Shown here: one piece after another, positions 48,546 to 59,879 of the stretch
Position numbering within the stretch: the stretch's first letter is position 1
Layout of the letters: every line of letters begins with the position of its first letter
Origin: Paraescarpia echinospica
Lineage: Eukaryota; Annelida; Polychaeta; Sabellida; Siboglinidae
DNA length: 64,000 bases
Direction of reading: 5' to 3'
Assembly (NCBI GenBank): GCA_020002185.1
Contig: CM034539.1
Span: 2,724,108-2,788,107, forward strand
Position numbers and translations under genes: made by a program
The notes under the pieces: model-generated
Databases searched by the model: none
What the model saw: the letters and a program-made list of their open reading frames with translations, nothing else
Told to the model about the DNA's origin: nothing

Positions 48546-49158
48546 GTGTTCATCTTCGAGGCTATATTTGACGGAGATAGATCGTAGAAATTGGTGGTGC
48601 AGAAAAGTTGATAAACAAGTGGAATTGCTTATTGATAAGTATTATTCTTGACTTAATATAATTCATAAAGTTGCAGTAAACATATATTGAGTAGTAGTTG
48701 TGCTTAAAGTTAGTTAGTTAAAGTATTTTAGAACACCTTAGCATAGTGAGTGATAATAGGGTAACTTAGCCTTCGATAAGTTGTAAACAAAATTTAACAA
48801 ATCTGATTATGTGGTAGAATATATAGGAGATAAAGTAACAACCATCAAACTACTTACATAAGATAATATATGTGTAAGCCAGTACTTGCTAGATATTTTG
48901 ATTAGGTAGCATTGTTATTAAAATTAAGCAAGGGCGATAGTCGGGCGGCATAACCTAAATAAATAAAGCAGCCTAACGTACGGAACGTAACTGATTGTAT
49001 TTAAATTAGGTCACTACCGGTAATGTTAGCGTTCGTGACAGGATAAATAGTCGGCTGTGTAATTGAAATCTGTAACATAAAGTGTGCAGTAGTACACAGG
49101 AAACAGTCTTTATAAAAACTAAGTTAGTTAAGTTATTAAATAAAATCTGATCGGGATA

Positions 49159-49848
49159 TGGCGCCTTGCAAGCGGCAAGTCATGGCAAAGCGACACTTGG
49201 TGTGCAATCACTGCCACAACTGGGTAGATTTTGTATTGTCCGGCTGTGGGAAGTCATGGGCAGAAACCATGGAGGAAGGATTCACCTTTCAGTGCATTGG
49301 GTGTTGGGAGATGAGGCAATGAGGAATGAGAGGATATTTAGGGGCTACTCCATTATTCGAAAGACGGACAAGACACTGAGCGAGGGGAAGGACGTCGTTG
49401 TTTGTCTACCGGGGGCTAGGATTGAACATGTGACTGACAGGGTAGAGAAGGTATTGAGACATGGCAAGGGAGGGTTTATACTGGTACGTGTAGGAACATA
49501 TAATGCAGACAGGGAGGGAACAACTGGGATAGTACAGAAGTACAGACAGTTAGTGAGGAAGCTAAAAAAGACAAGAGCTGAACAGATTATTCTGTCAGGA
49601 ATTTGGCCAGTAATGGGAGGAAGGGGGTAACGTATAGAAACTGCAAGAGGATGACGATCAACGCATTAGTTAAGCAGATGTGTGAAGAAGAGGGGGTGGG
49701 ATTCACAGATTTATGGGGATACTTTGTAGGGAGGGAAGATATGTACATGGGAGATGGCCTCCATCTTAGTGGAAAGGGGACAGCAGTTTTCTCAGAGAAC
49801 CTGCTGCGATCTGTTGACAGTGGGACAGGTTGCATATATTTAAACTAG
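49159..49848 (+). pseudogene. CR1 copy iv ORF1: zinc head fused to esterase domain by deletion
   Basis: It starts MAPCKRQVMAKRHLVC with the same Cys head as copy ii, reaches FQCIGCWEMRQ and a stop. After the lost linker, the next frame carries GYSIIRKTDKTLSEGKDV (Gly-Tyr replaces the Gly-Asp before the catalytic Ser), HGKGGFILVRVGTYNAD (the His-Val-Gly-Thr-Asn-Asn block altered) and the DLWGYFVGRED and DGLHLSGKG blocks. The shift in the G-run near 49,625 is shared with copy ii. With the altered motifs it would be inactive as an esterase. Confidence 0.8.
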
Positions 49849-51937
49849 ATTCGCAGGGGGGACTCACAGAAAAGACTGAAACTGGAGGCATAGATAAAGA
49901 CAGCACAAATAAATCAGCAAAGAAAAGTCTGGAAAACTCTTCTGAAACTAGATATAAATGTCTTTGTTTAAATGCAAGGAGTACAGTAAACAAAATAAAT
50001 GAACTTAACATTATGGTAGAAGATATTGACCCTCACATAATAGGTATAACCGACCCCTGGTCCACCACCGATATATCAGATGCAGAACTGGGACTGACAG
50101 GATATGTAATGTTTAGGAAAGATAGAATAGGAAGAAAGGGAGGTGGAGTTATTTTATATATTAAAGAATCTATCCAGGCTGATGAAATAAAATTAGAAAG
50201 AGAAGCAGATTGCGAAGAAGCTGTTTGGTGTAACATAGTTACCGGACACTTAACGTTAACAGTTGGGTTAGTTTATCGAAGTCCAAACATAAGCATAGAA
50301 GAGAATGAAAAAATACAAAACACTATAAGGGAAGTAAGCAAACGGGTCTGTATTATTATGGGGGATTTTAACCACGGGCATATACAATATAAATCTGTAC
50401 AGAGTATGGGGAGTGAGGACCACAAGTTTTTAGTTTTAGTTCAAGATACTTTCTTTCTCAACATGTGCTAGAACCAACCAGGGGTGAGAATGTGTTAGAC
50501 ATAGTTTTGTCATCACAGAATGAATTAGTTGACAATGTCAAGATTTGTCAAGCCACTGGGGAGTAGTGATCACAACCCTAATACATTTTATTATCAAAGT
50601 AAAATCAGAAAGGAATAGTGAGAATCAGTATAGGAGAAATTTCCACAAAGGAAGGTTTAAGGACATGAGGAAATATTTAGCAAAGATAGACTGGAATAAC
50701 ACACTGAAAAATAAGACAGCAACAGAATGCTGGAATAAATTAAAGAGTGAAATGTGCATAGTCGATAAATGTGTACCCTTCAAAAAACAAGGGAAACGGT
50801 CCAAAAATAAACACTTATCGAAAGAAGCCATTAGAAAAATTAAGTATAAACAAATGATGTGGAAGTCATATAGGTGTACTGGAAATGACGAACACTACAA
50901 CGGTTATAAAGAAGCACTTAACCAAGCTACAGCTGAAATTAGAAATTCAAAGAGAAGCTATGAACAACAATTAGCTAGTAATATAAAACATGACAGCAAG
51001 AGTTTTTATGCGTATGTTCGAAGCAAACAGAAAGTTCAAGATAAGGTCGGTCCTCTAGAAGATAGTGCTGGAAATGTAATATCAGAGGGATTCTTAATGG
51101 CAGAAGACCTGAATGAGTAATTTAGTTCAGTGTTTACCAGAGAAGATATTAGTTCACTGCCAGTACCAGAGGCTAAGTTCAAGGGGGCAGATTCAGACTA
51201 TTTAGGACAATTAATTATAACCCCGGAAATGGTAGCTAAGAAAATAAGGGCTATGATGGATAATAAATTACCTGGAGTGGATGGGATTCCGCCCAAACTA
51301 CTATAGGAAATTGTAAAACAAATTAGCCTACCGCTTGCAATAGTTTTGAATTTGTCATTAGAAGAGGGAGTGGTTCCTTTAGAATAGAAAGAGGCAAACA
51401 TTATATCGTTATTTAAAAAAGGTTCGAGAAACAAGTCGGAGAACTATAGACCAGTGAGTTTAACATCAGTGATTTGCTAATTATTAGAAAGACTAATTAA
51501 AGATCACATGGTGGATTTTCTTGTTAAACATAACTTGATAAATCCATCTCAACATTGGTTTTTTAAAGCGAGGTCATGCTTAACAAATATGTTATGTTTT
51601 TTGGAAGACGTCACTAAATGGGTAGCTGAGGGATGATCAGTAGATATCGTCTACTTAGATTTTCCAAAAGGTTTCGACAAAGTACCACATCAAAGATTAC
51701 TGCTTAAACTAAAGGCCCATGGCATAGGAAACGGTATAATAAACTGGATAGAAAAAAGGCTGATTGACAGAAGACAACGTGCAGTAGCTGATGGGGAGGC
51801 TTCAAACTGGAAATCCGTATTGAGTGGGGTACCACAGGGATCAGTACTAGGACTTATATTATTCTTAATATATACCAACGATTTGGATGATGAAATAACG
51901 AGCAAGGTGTTGAAATTTGCGGATGATGCAAAAGTGT
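49830..51937 (+). pseudogene. CR1 copy iv ORF2, many stops
   Basis: 49,830-50,471 carries DIDPHIIGITDPW, GGGVILYIKESIQ and IIMGDFNHGHIQY (endonuclease). A frame change follows before EPTRGENVL and SSDHN-like sequence. 50,545-51,120 holds the connector to MAEDLNE and a TAA. The RT region to 51,937 has at least five stops, but LSGVPQGSVLGLILFLIYTNDL and KFADDAKV are clear. The thumb is deleted. Colinear with copies i and ii. Confidence 0.85.
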
Positions 51938-51985
51938 TAGAGTTAATTCTCTGGGTGCCAATATTGTTAAATATTGTTAAATCTT

Positions 51986-53205
51986 GTAAGTGTGGATTCG
52001 ATCGAACCCTCTGTAATCCAATGCAACAAAACATAAGGCTGATCAAATTAGTTTTGAGTTGCCACTACAGGCCCGTAGGCTGCTGGGTAGCGATGTGTGT
52101 ACGCTGAGTTGAAAACAGAGCTGAGTTCGAGATTTCAAGAAGTGTGGTGTTGGACTCTTTATGGGTGCCTCGGTGGTGAATGTAGTTGTAAGTTTCAAAG
52201 TGGAGCAATTTCACGTTTATTTTGTGAGATTGCAATCGCAGGCAGTGTCTGATGTCTACCTGCATGATTACGAGGTGGTGACACAATGTAAATCTTCTCG
52301 AAGTATCCTTGATTATCCGGGCTCCGTAATATGGCGCCACCGTATGTCGCACATAGTAGCGGCCCGTAACAATAATAATGTGTCATTTTGCGACTGTTTC
52401 TCCAGTTCCGAGTTGGGATAGGGATGTTTACGCTTACATGTGTGTAAATTTAGGACATCGTTACTCAGTTGTCCACCTTCGGCTGACAGATGGGAGTGTA
52501 TTTGATATATTGCAACGACCATAATCATATCACCTCTGAAAAAGTTCATTGAGAGGTCGAGTAGTGTCGTATTGTTGACATAACAATCAACTGTATTGAC
52601 GTATAAAATATCATAGGATTGACGAATATATACATATATTTAACTGAACAATAAATTTAAGGAGTTAACGTTTACTAATCACTGCTGACGTTAGTAAGTA
52701 TAATATGTGTAGTTGCGTTAAATTTATATATTATTTTAAGAACTCACGCGACAGTGACACACTACACTTATAATAATGTTTTATGTTGTATGTTTCTATG
52801 GTGATTGCATGGTGTAAATTTGTTTATGCACTTGAACACGTGCCTTTTCTAAGTTATCTTGCCATGCCTAACAATCCCGCAATGCTTATTATTTCTACCT
52901 TGATTTGGTACGCCGTATTTTAATGTTTTTACTTTTATATCAGTTAAATTTATCAGGACGATTAATCTACATGATGACATGTTTTTGTCATACATGATGG
53001 TACTATTCATGCAAATCTCACATTTGCGCAACTGTCTTAACAAATGTGTAACAATCAGCATGTAAACCATTTCATTCAAAATAACTGGATCTTTTAAAAA
53101 TACATTGTTATATAAACTTAAACATTGATAATGGTAAAGTAACTGCCCTAACCTTACTAGATCTATATGTCGCCTTTGGTACCTTTGATCTTAACATTCT
53201 AATTA
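51986..53205. other. Duplication unit 1, non-coding part
   Basis: It matches 56.67-57.65 kb. No coding exon recognised. Both copies contain a conserved AATATGGCGCCACCGT-type segment (near 52,327 and 57,020). Confidence 0.4.
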
Positions 53206-53760
53206 AACGTTATTCGCCAATATATGTCATTTTTGTTGCTAAGACTATTGCAACAACTCTTGTTTGCAGCACACTTGACTACTGCAATTCTCTCCTTTCT
53301 AATATCGCCAGCAAGGACCTTACAAAACTTCAACGTGTCCAAAATTGTTTAGCAAGTGTAGTTACTCGAGCCCATCGTTTTTTTCGCTCATTGCCACTTC
53401 TAAAATCACTGCGTTGGCCACCTGTGCGATGTCGCATTATTTTAAAGATCTATTCAATTACTGATCAAGCCCTAGTATCCAAACAACCTGCATACCTACA
53501 TTCTAAGTTTACTCTAGCAAAGAAATCTAAACAGGTTCGGTCGGCCAGCTCAGATCTACTTTTTATTCTCATAGTTAAGACGAATGCTGAAACTCGAGCC
53601 TTTTTGGTTGGTGCACAACATGTGTGGAACTTACTCCCTAATAGGGTTAAGTCAGTAATACAATAGTTTAATTTCGCCGTCATCTAAAAACGTATCTTTT
53701 ACTATTGCATGTAATATCGGTTTACAAGGTATTACATGTTGGCGATCTCAATATAAAAGA
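53206..53760 (+). pseudogene. Non-LTR RT C-terminal remnant, L2/CR1 group (unit 1)
   Basis: Plus-strand pieces read KTIATTLVCSTLDYCNSLLS, SKDLTKLQRVQNCLASVV, RSLPLLKSLRWPPVRCRIILK and VGAQHVWNLLPNRVKS. This is the thumb and C-terminus of an L2/CR1-group RT distinct from the CR1 family above. Upstream catalytic regions are absent here. The duplicate at 57.6-58.4 kb retains a different subset, including the palm start. Confidence 0.7.
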
Positions 53761-54268
53761 TTTCTGATATATTTTCATTCATGATACCAAAGACCTTTAT
53801 ACGAAAGCTGGCGTGTCAGTTAACGACGTTTTGTAGTAATTTTAGATGGTAATTAATTAGGTGCCTGACTCATGCAATTGTAACGGTGTGAGAGTTATGG
53901 TTATTGGAAATTGCAAGCAATTGTGAACCACAAGCAGTCAAGCTCTACCGCTGGTCGTACTCTGTTATTTAATGCCCCCTATTGGCACCGATGTATATAA
54001 AAAGTTGGAGTAAATAACAGACATTTACGAGGGTCTCCGCTGGGCGCTATTGATTATAATAGTCGTAACGACATTGTCCTAATTCTACCACGTCGAAAAA
54101 GGATGTTTGGAACATTGTTGGTTAGCGATTCAATAGACGGAGTCAACAAATCAAGGCGCCACTCCTTAGTGAGAGAGTGACACCTTTATGATACAAATAA
54201 GTGCATACGACTCATGAGCCGCGCTTGCATTTATACATACGAATGTCATCGAAGCAACTAGTGACAAA
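53761..54268 (+). promoter_or_regulatory. Putative promoter and 5' UTR of the small secreted peptide
   Basis: A TATA-like TGTATATAAAAAG at about 53,992-54,004 lies about 265 bp upstream of the signal-peptide ATG. The same element and spacing are kept in the duplicate (TGTATATAAAAAG near 58,569, then the broken exon at 58,813). The intervening 5' leader is also conserved (GGTCTCCGCTGGGCGCTATTGA type block), apart from a deletion in unit 2. Confidence 0.4.
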
Positions 54269-54326
54269 ATGGTCTTCGGTAAAATCGTCGTTGCTCTGTG
54301 CTCCATCTTTGTGTTGGTGGCTTCGC
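54269..54326 (+). CDS. Signal-peptide exon of a small secreted peptide (exon 1)
   Basis: ATG at 54,269 opens MVFGKIVVALCSIFVLVAS, a textbook signal peptide, followed by a donor GTTAGT at 54,327 that leaves one base (phase 1). The duplicate at 58.81 kb has the stronger GTAAGT donor, suggesting this donor has been weakened. The only phase-compatible downstream exon I see is at 59,246-59,385, beyond the whole second duplication unit. Splicing across about 4.9 kb would give a secreted peptide of about 65 residues with six Cys in the mature part. No transcript evidence is available. Confidence 0.45.
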
Positions 54327-55969
54327 GTTAGTTTTTTAAACAACATTATCTAGATAATTCTAGGTCAGACACTGTCGATGTTATACTAAGCTAAGTGACC
54401 ATAAGCGACCCTTATTCACGTGCGTAATTGTATCTAAATAATACCTTGTGGAAAATAACACATAACATCATGGTATACTAACTAATTATTTAATACTAAA
54501 AACAATAATAAATAAACTATTGATGGTAGTCTGACGAAGACGACGTAACTCGGAACATTCTTTGGAAGCAAGGACGGCGTGACGATTAACCGATCTACGA
54601 ATACTTCGTGAATTTATTCACGAATATTCGTAGGTATTCCGCATCAAACAGGGAAATGGGGACGCATTGTGAGGATTCTGTCAACTTTGTTGCCACATTT
54701 GATTCGGACTTACAACGGGGAAAAAATATCGAATGTAAGATCAGTCAAGCTCATTAACCATGTAACAGTTCATTTGTTACACTGTTCGTTCCGTTCACCG
54801 TTATTCTACGTGACAATAATTGATGAAGACTGGCTGGCAACGTGACACGTTATACCTCTTCTACTTTTCTGAAAAATATCGGCAATTCTTTGCAATATGT
54901 CATATACATGCTATATAATTATTATATTAATTTATTCTTGATGTTTTCCTAATTTATATACCAATTGATTACATACATGTTGAAACTACTATTACTGTTT
55001 TATTCATATTAATGTACAAAAAAAGGAAATGTTTCAAATCTTGCTGTGAGCTAGTCCAACGTTACACGTTTGCTGTGAAATGTATATATGTGTAGATAAT
55101 TTGCACTTCTGACATACCATTCTACTTTTTAAAACGTTTTACGGAATCGTCTTGGTATCTCTGGTAGAGGTCTAGGATTTTGGAAGGGGAGAGGAGAGGT
55201 GACAAACCATTGAAAGCCATTGTATATTGGTTTGTGTTACCAAGCCATTGTGTGTGCTCTGGGCGTCATCGGTGGCACAGAACAACAGGAAATTATGTGT
55301 CGCCTCTGTTAGACACTGAGTAATTTAAAGTTTAAAAAATTGAGGAATGTTGTGTATGTCCATGTGCATTATGCACACCGGAAAATGATGCATTTATATA
55401 AATATATAGCGCAGGTCTTCTAATATGTGCACGTTTCATTAATTTAAAGTGTTCTGCAGCATTGCCTTCCGCTGCTTCCTTTCTGAATGTGTGTATTCTG
55501 TTTATGATTTTATGAACTTCGCAAAACAAAAAAATACGAATGCCATATCTGACTTGCAATGCGAGGTATTGTAATTGATCGCAAACAATATCTCTACATC
55601 CATTGGTGGGTTGATAACAAAATAAATTTCAAAAACATGTTTTTTTGGATCGTGGGTTAGACAGACAAATATATAGACTTTATTTTGGAATTAAAAAAAT
55701 CAAAATACAACCATAAGTAACACATAGAACAATTTGTTAAATGATATACCATTCCGGGTTGACGGCTTAGCCAATAAAGCCTGCGACCAGTTGAGTTATA
55801 TTATAACACTGTTAGATTAATTATTGATTAAGTGAACTGGTCGCCATAAACCCAAAATAAGTAAAGTAAGTATTATAGAACAGTGTATTGACTTCACGTG
55901 TAGCATCTTAATTATGGCAATGGTATCACATATATTTGAATTTAAATATAAATAACAAATGATACACAT
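54327..55969. other. Intron-like and duplicated non-coding sequence
   Basis: 54,565-54,990 matches 47,424-47,840. 54,995-55,969 is absent from unit 1 and so is an insertion in unit 2 or a deletion in unit 1; it has no recognisable coding content. Confidence 0.45.
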
Positions 55970-56660
55970 ATGTCAGCCATTTCGAGATTAATTAAGTTTA
56001 CAATAGAACTCCATACTCCCTTACGACTTTTGCCTTTAATTATAATATACAATTGTTTAAAGTGGGATTATTTTGCATAACAAGTGGAATTGTGTACCAG
56101 ATCATCGGACCTATACATAACAGACTATTTAAAGATCTTACAATTGAACGGATAAAATGATGTATATCAGAAGGGTGCCTCGTTATATATATATATATAT
56201 ATATATATATAAGCGTGTGTCATAGATAAATGAGTAGATACTATCAGATAGAGAATATGGTAGGGTCCCGTGGACATAATTGTATATACATTTTCCAACT
56301 TCAATTTCGTAAATTCAAGCAATTTTATAAATATTAGACATGTAAAGTGGGGGTGATCGAGTTCCGAATAGTTAGTCTTAAGAATTGAACGAACATATTG
56401 GGCATAATGAATAATTTCATGATATGGGTTTTGTAAGTAGATCCCAAAAGATGATTCCGTATGTCAAGTAGGGGTAAACAAAAGTGTAATAAGTTGTTTT
56501 AAATGCAGATACTTGGAGGTAGCGATTAACCTTATTATTTACGTATAAAGCACTGGTTAATTTGTTCTTGAATGTATGTATTTGTTTTTGCCAATCAAGC
56601 CTATCATTTATGTAAAGGCATAGCAATTCTCTGCATTTTGTGCGTTGATTTATTTTATCA
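55970..56660 (-). pseudogene. Degenerate RT C-terminal remnant (in duplication unit 2)
   Basis: The minus frame 56,626-56,417 reads LCLYINDRLDWQKQIHTF, NKVNRYLQVSAFKTTYYTF and YPYLTYGIIFWDL, the post-catalytic thumb blocks of a non-LTR RT. Sequence down to 55,970 continues the same element with stops. A (TA)n run lies at 56,186-56,212. Confidence 0.55.
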
Positions 56661-56671
56661 GATATTGTTGT

Positions 56672-57615
56672 GTTCTGTAAGTGAGGATTAGATCGAACCC
56701 TCTCTAGTGCAATACAACAACACAGAAGACTGATCAGATTAGTACTCAGTTGCCTTTTCAGGCCCGTAGGATGCGGGGTGGCGATGTGTGTATACTGAGT
56801 TGTAAAACAAGAGCTGAGTTCGAGATTTCAAGAGGTGTGCTGTTGGAGTTTTTATGGGTGCCTCGACGGGGGTTGCAATTGTAAGTTTCAAAGTGGAGTA
56901 ATTGCACGTTTATTTTGTGAGTTTGCAATCGCAGGCATTGTCTGATGTCCACCTGCATGATCACGAGGTGGTGCCACAACTTACGCCTTCTCGAAGTATC
57001 CTTGATTATCCGATCTCCGTAATATGGCGCCACCGTCTGTCGCACGTAGCACAATAATAATTTGGCATTTTATGATTGTTTCTCCGCCTCCGAGTTGGGA
57101 GAGGGATGTTTACGTTTACATGTGTGTAACTTGAGGACATCGTTAATCAGTTGTTCACCTTCGACAGATGGGAGTGTATTTGATGTATTGCAACGACCAC
57201 TTCGCCATAATTATTGCACCTCTGAAACGGTTCATTGAGAGGTCGAATAATGTCGTATTGCTTATCATAACAATCAACTGTGTTGACGTTTCAAATATCA
57301 TAGGATTGACCAACATATAAATATATAAATAAATATAAATCATATTTTTTGACGTTTCCTAATCTTTGATGACCTCGGTAATATAATACAACAACATAAT
57401 TATGTTTTAATACGCACCTTTTATAATATATTGTCTTAATATGCATAATCAGCCTGCAAAAAATGTGTAGCACGCCGTATAATGTCTCACATTTGCGCAA
57501 ATGTCTTAACCAATGTATAACAATCAACATATACACCATTTCATTAAACATAAATGGATATTTTAAAAGTACATTGTGATATTAACTTTAACATTTTAAA
57601 TGGTAAAGTAACTGC
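56672..57615. other. Duplication unit 2, non-coding part
   Basis: The homologue of 51.99-53.1 kb. No gene recognised. The junction at 56,672 is the empty site for CR1 copy iv. Confidence 0.45.
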
Positions 57616-58400
57616 CCTAAACTTACAAGATTCGCCTTTGAAACCATTGATCTTAACATTCTAATTAAACGTTTATCAAAGTGATACGGCATATCTGGCA
57701 CAGCTCTGAGCTGGTTTTCTTCATTTCTAACTGATAAATACCAAATCATTAAGATTGGGAACTGCTTTTCGGCTGCACTGCCCACTTCATGTGGTGTTCC
57801 CCATGGTTCGGGTCTTGGGCCTTTGCTTTTCCCTCTCTACACCACGATACAAATCGCTTAGTGGTTGCCTCCAAGATATCTTCCACTGGATGACTGACAG
57901 CAAATTAAAGTTAAAAACAAATAAGAGTGAATTTCTCATCATTGGTACCCCAATGAAGCGTGGTAAACTTGATGGTTTTTCCCAACGCGAATTTTGAGTC
58001 GGCATATAACACTAGCAACCTAGGAGTAATCTCTGATAATAACTTAAATTTTACAAAATACATATCTCATACGTGTCGCAGCTGTTTTGATCATATCTGT
58101 GATCTTCGCTGTATTCGCCAGTATATGTAATTTTTTGTTGATAAAACTATTGCAACAACTCTTGTTTGCAGCATATTTGAGTACTGCAATTCTGTCCTTT
58201 ATAATATCGCTAGCAAGGACCTTACAAAACTTCAACGCGTCCAACATTGTTTGGCAAGTGTAGTTATTCGATCTCCTCGTTTTTCTCGCTCATTGCCACT
58301 TCTAAAATCAATGCGTTGGCCACCTTACATGTTGGCGATCGCAATACAAAATATATTTAATACATTTTCATACAAGATACCAAAGACCTTTGGCGTGTCC
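57616..58400 (+). pseudogene. Non-LTR RT remnant, L2/CR1 group (unit 2)
   Basis: It reads IKIGNCFSAALPTS then a CGVPHGSGLGPLLF palm block in shifting frames. The catalytic Asp pair is lost in an internal deletion near 57,850. It continues with LQDIFHWMTDSKLKLKTNKS, EFLIIGTPMKRGK, then TTLVCSIFEYCNSVLYN, SKDLTKLQRVQHC and RSLPLLKSMRWPP. It overlaps the family at 53.2-53.76 kb and keeps more of its 5' side. Multiple stops. Confidence 0.7.
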
Positions 58401-58812
58401 GTTTTGTAGTAATTTTAGATGCTAATTAATTAAGTGCCTGATTCATGCAACTTTAAAGGTGTCAGTGTTATGGTTGTCGTAGAAATTTCCAAGCAATTGT
58501 CAACCACATGCACCCAAGCTCTACCGGTGGTCGTATTCCGTTATTCGATGCCTCCTAATAGCACCAATGTATATAAAAAGTCGGAGTAGATAACATGTAT
58601 TTACGAACGTCTCCGCTGGACGCTATTGATATAATAGTCGTAACAACATTGTCCTAATTCTACAACGTCGAACAAGGACGTTCGGAACGTTGTTGGTTAG
58701 CGATTCAAATGACGGGGAGTCAACAAATTATAAAATACACATAAGAGCATACGACTCATGAGCCGCGCTTGCATTCATACACACGAGTGTCGTCGAAGCT
58801 ACTAGCGGCAAG
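58401..58812 (+). promoter_or_regulatory. Duplicate of the putative promoter and leader
   Basis: It matches 53.77-54.27 kb, including TATATAAAAAG near 58,570. Confidence 0.4.
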
Positions 58813-58869
58813 ACGGCCTTTAATAAAATTGTCGTTGCTCTGTGGCCATGTTTGTGTTGGTGGCTTCGC
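58813..58869 (+). pseudogene. Broken duplicate of the signal-peptide exon
   Basis: Aligned with 54,269-54,326. The ATG has become ACG and one base is missing in the middle (CTGTGGCCATG instead of CTGTGCTCCATC), so the signal peptide cannot be made from this exon. The donor GTAAGT at 58,870 is intact. Confidence 0.65.
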
Positions 58870-59245
58870 GTAAGTTTTTTGAACATCATTATGTAGATAA
58901 GTATAGGTCTGCCACTGTCGGTATTATATTAAGCTAAGTGACCATAAGCGACCCTTATTCATGTGCGTAATTGTATGTAAATCATAATAGGTGCAAAATA
59001 ACACATATCATCATGGTATACTAACTAATTATTTAATACTAACTAACAGTCCTTAGTTAGCCAGTAACACCTTCACGATACACATCAGAACATACGGTTG
59101 TTTATCTAGATAATTATAGGACAGACACTGTCGGTGTTATGCTAAGCTAAGTGACCATAATGAAAACTCGTATGTCATACGTATTTATATATAAATATGA
59201 TTGAGCGCCTTTGCGAAATGAGCATTTCAACTATTATCATTATAG
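58870..59245. other. Putative intron with repeated segment
   Basis: It contains a second partial copy (59,093-59,160) of the sequence following the signal-peptide exon. No coding content. Confidence 0.4.
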
Positions 59246-59385
59246 AGATGGCTATATTTAAGCAGACATGTAAGCAACTTAAATTGTCAATCACTGTCAG
59301 TTTGTGTCAACCTGTACAACTGTATTGCTGCCATTCCAATGTGCAAACTGTGGACATCACCTGCAAAGGCAGCCAATGCCCGTAG
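59246..59385 (+). CDS. Putative last exon of the small secreted peptide, six Cys (C-C-CC-C-C)
   Basis: An acceptor-like TCATTATAG ends at 59,245. The exon begins with two bases, which fits the phase-1 exon at 54,326 (and 58,869), and ends at TAG 59,383-59,385. Its six cysteines are spaced C-x11-C-x6-CC-x10-C-x4-C, with a Pro as the last residue. That order is the one seen in inhibitor-cystine-knot peptides, though loop 1 and loop 3 are long. AATAAA motifs at about 59,491 and 59,519 could serve as polyadenylation signals. I found only one copy of this exon. It could be a chance frame; activity cannot be inferred. Confidence 0.35.
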
Positions 59386-59879
59386 GAATGTTATTGAACG
59401 TAGACTATCTAAGAGGAACCAAGTAGTACTGATTGGATACACAGAGTGAAGTATAAAGCGAGGTTGTCTGCTCCGTTACCAGGAATAAACCATGTATGGT
59501 CATTATTAACAGGAAGTTCAATAAATCAGTTGTACTCGTCCCAGTTTCTCGTCTGGAATGAGAATAAAACTATGACTGTGTTTGCTGTTTAGTTCCATTA
59601 GCGGTTGTTTACAGTCATGTCGAATGTTTGTTTACAATTTGTACATTTCCTGGGCGCAGCAGTCTAATTGTGAACAACCTTTCCTGGTTACACATTAAAC
59701 GCAATTTCGCGCGAAGTGTAGCTTCAATATGTCCGTTTTAATATTAAACCATGATATCAACTATTGGGAAAATATAGCTTCGGTTTAAGTAGATAGAAAG
59801 ATGTCACAACTTCTAAAGTTGCAAATGTTCCTGGCGATAACAACGTATATTCAAAGTAGCGGAATGTCATTTAACGGGT
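59386..59879. other. Putative 3' UTR and spacer
   Basis: AATAAA near 59,491 and 59,519. Nothing else supported. Confidence 0.3.

Larger units (their letters stand above)
48552..51985 (+). mobile_element. CR1-like copy iv, both ends present, two internal deletions
   Basis: The 5' UTR from about 48,552 shares blocks with copy ii. ORF1 starts at 49,159 but lacks the charged linker (junction near 49,315). ORF2 runs to FADDAKV and jumps near 51,938 to the 3' UTR (GTTAGAGTTAATTCTCTGGG), ending in AATATTGTTA/AATCTTGT repeats at about 51,985. The tandem duplicate (junction near 56,672) lacks the insertion, which fixes both ends closely. Many stops occur after 51,100. Confidence 0.88.
47424..54560 (+). 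repeat. Tandem duplication, unit 1 (interrupted by CR1 copy iv)
   Basis: The left block 47,424-48,551 matches 54,565-54,990 plus 55,970-56,672 (for example CGAATACTTCGTGAATTTATT at both starts). The right block 51,986-54,540 matches 56,674-59,040. Between them lies CR1 copy iv. Unit 1 carries the intact signal-peptide exon at 54,269. Confidence 0.75.
54565..59080 (+). repeat. Tandem duplication, unit 2
   Basis: Collinear with unit 1. It lacks the CR1 insertion and contains about 975 bp (54,995-55,969) not in unit 1. Its signal-peptide exon copy is broken. A further short copy of the post-exon sequence lies at 59,093-59,160 (TTATCTAGATAATTATAGG type, matching 54,345). Confidence 0.75.

Noticed and set aside
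59197..59385. Reading the 59.2 kb frame from its own ATG at 59,197 as a stand-alone gene.
   Set aside because: The first residues do not form a convincing signal peptide, and an acceptor at 59,245 with matching phase to the signal exon explains the Cys part better.
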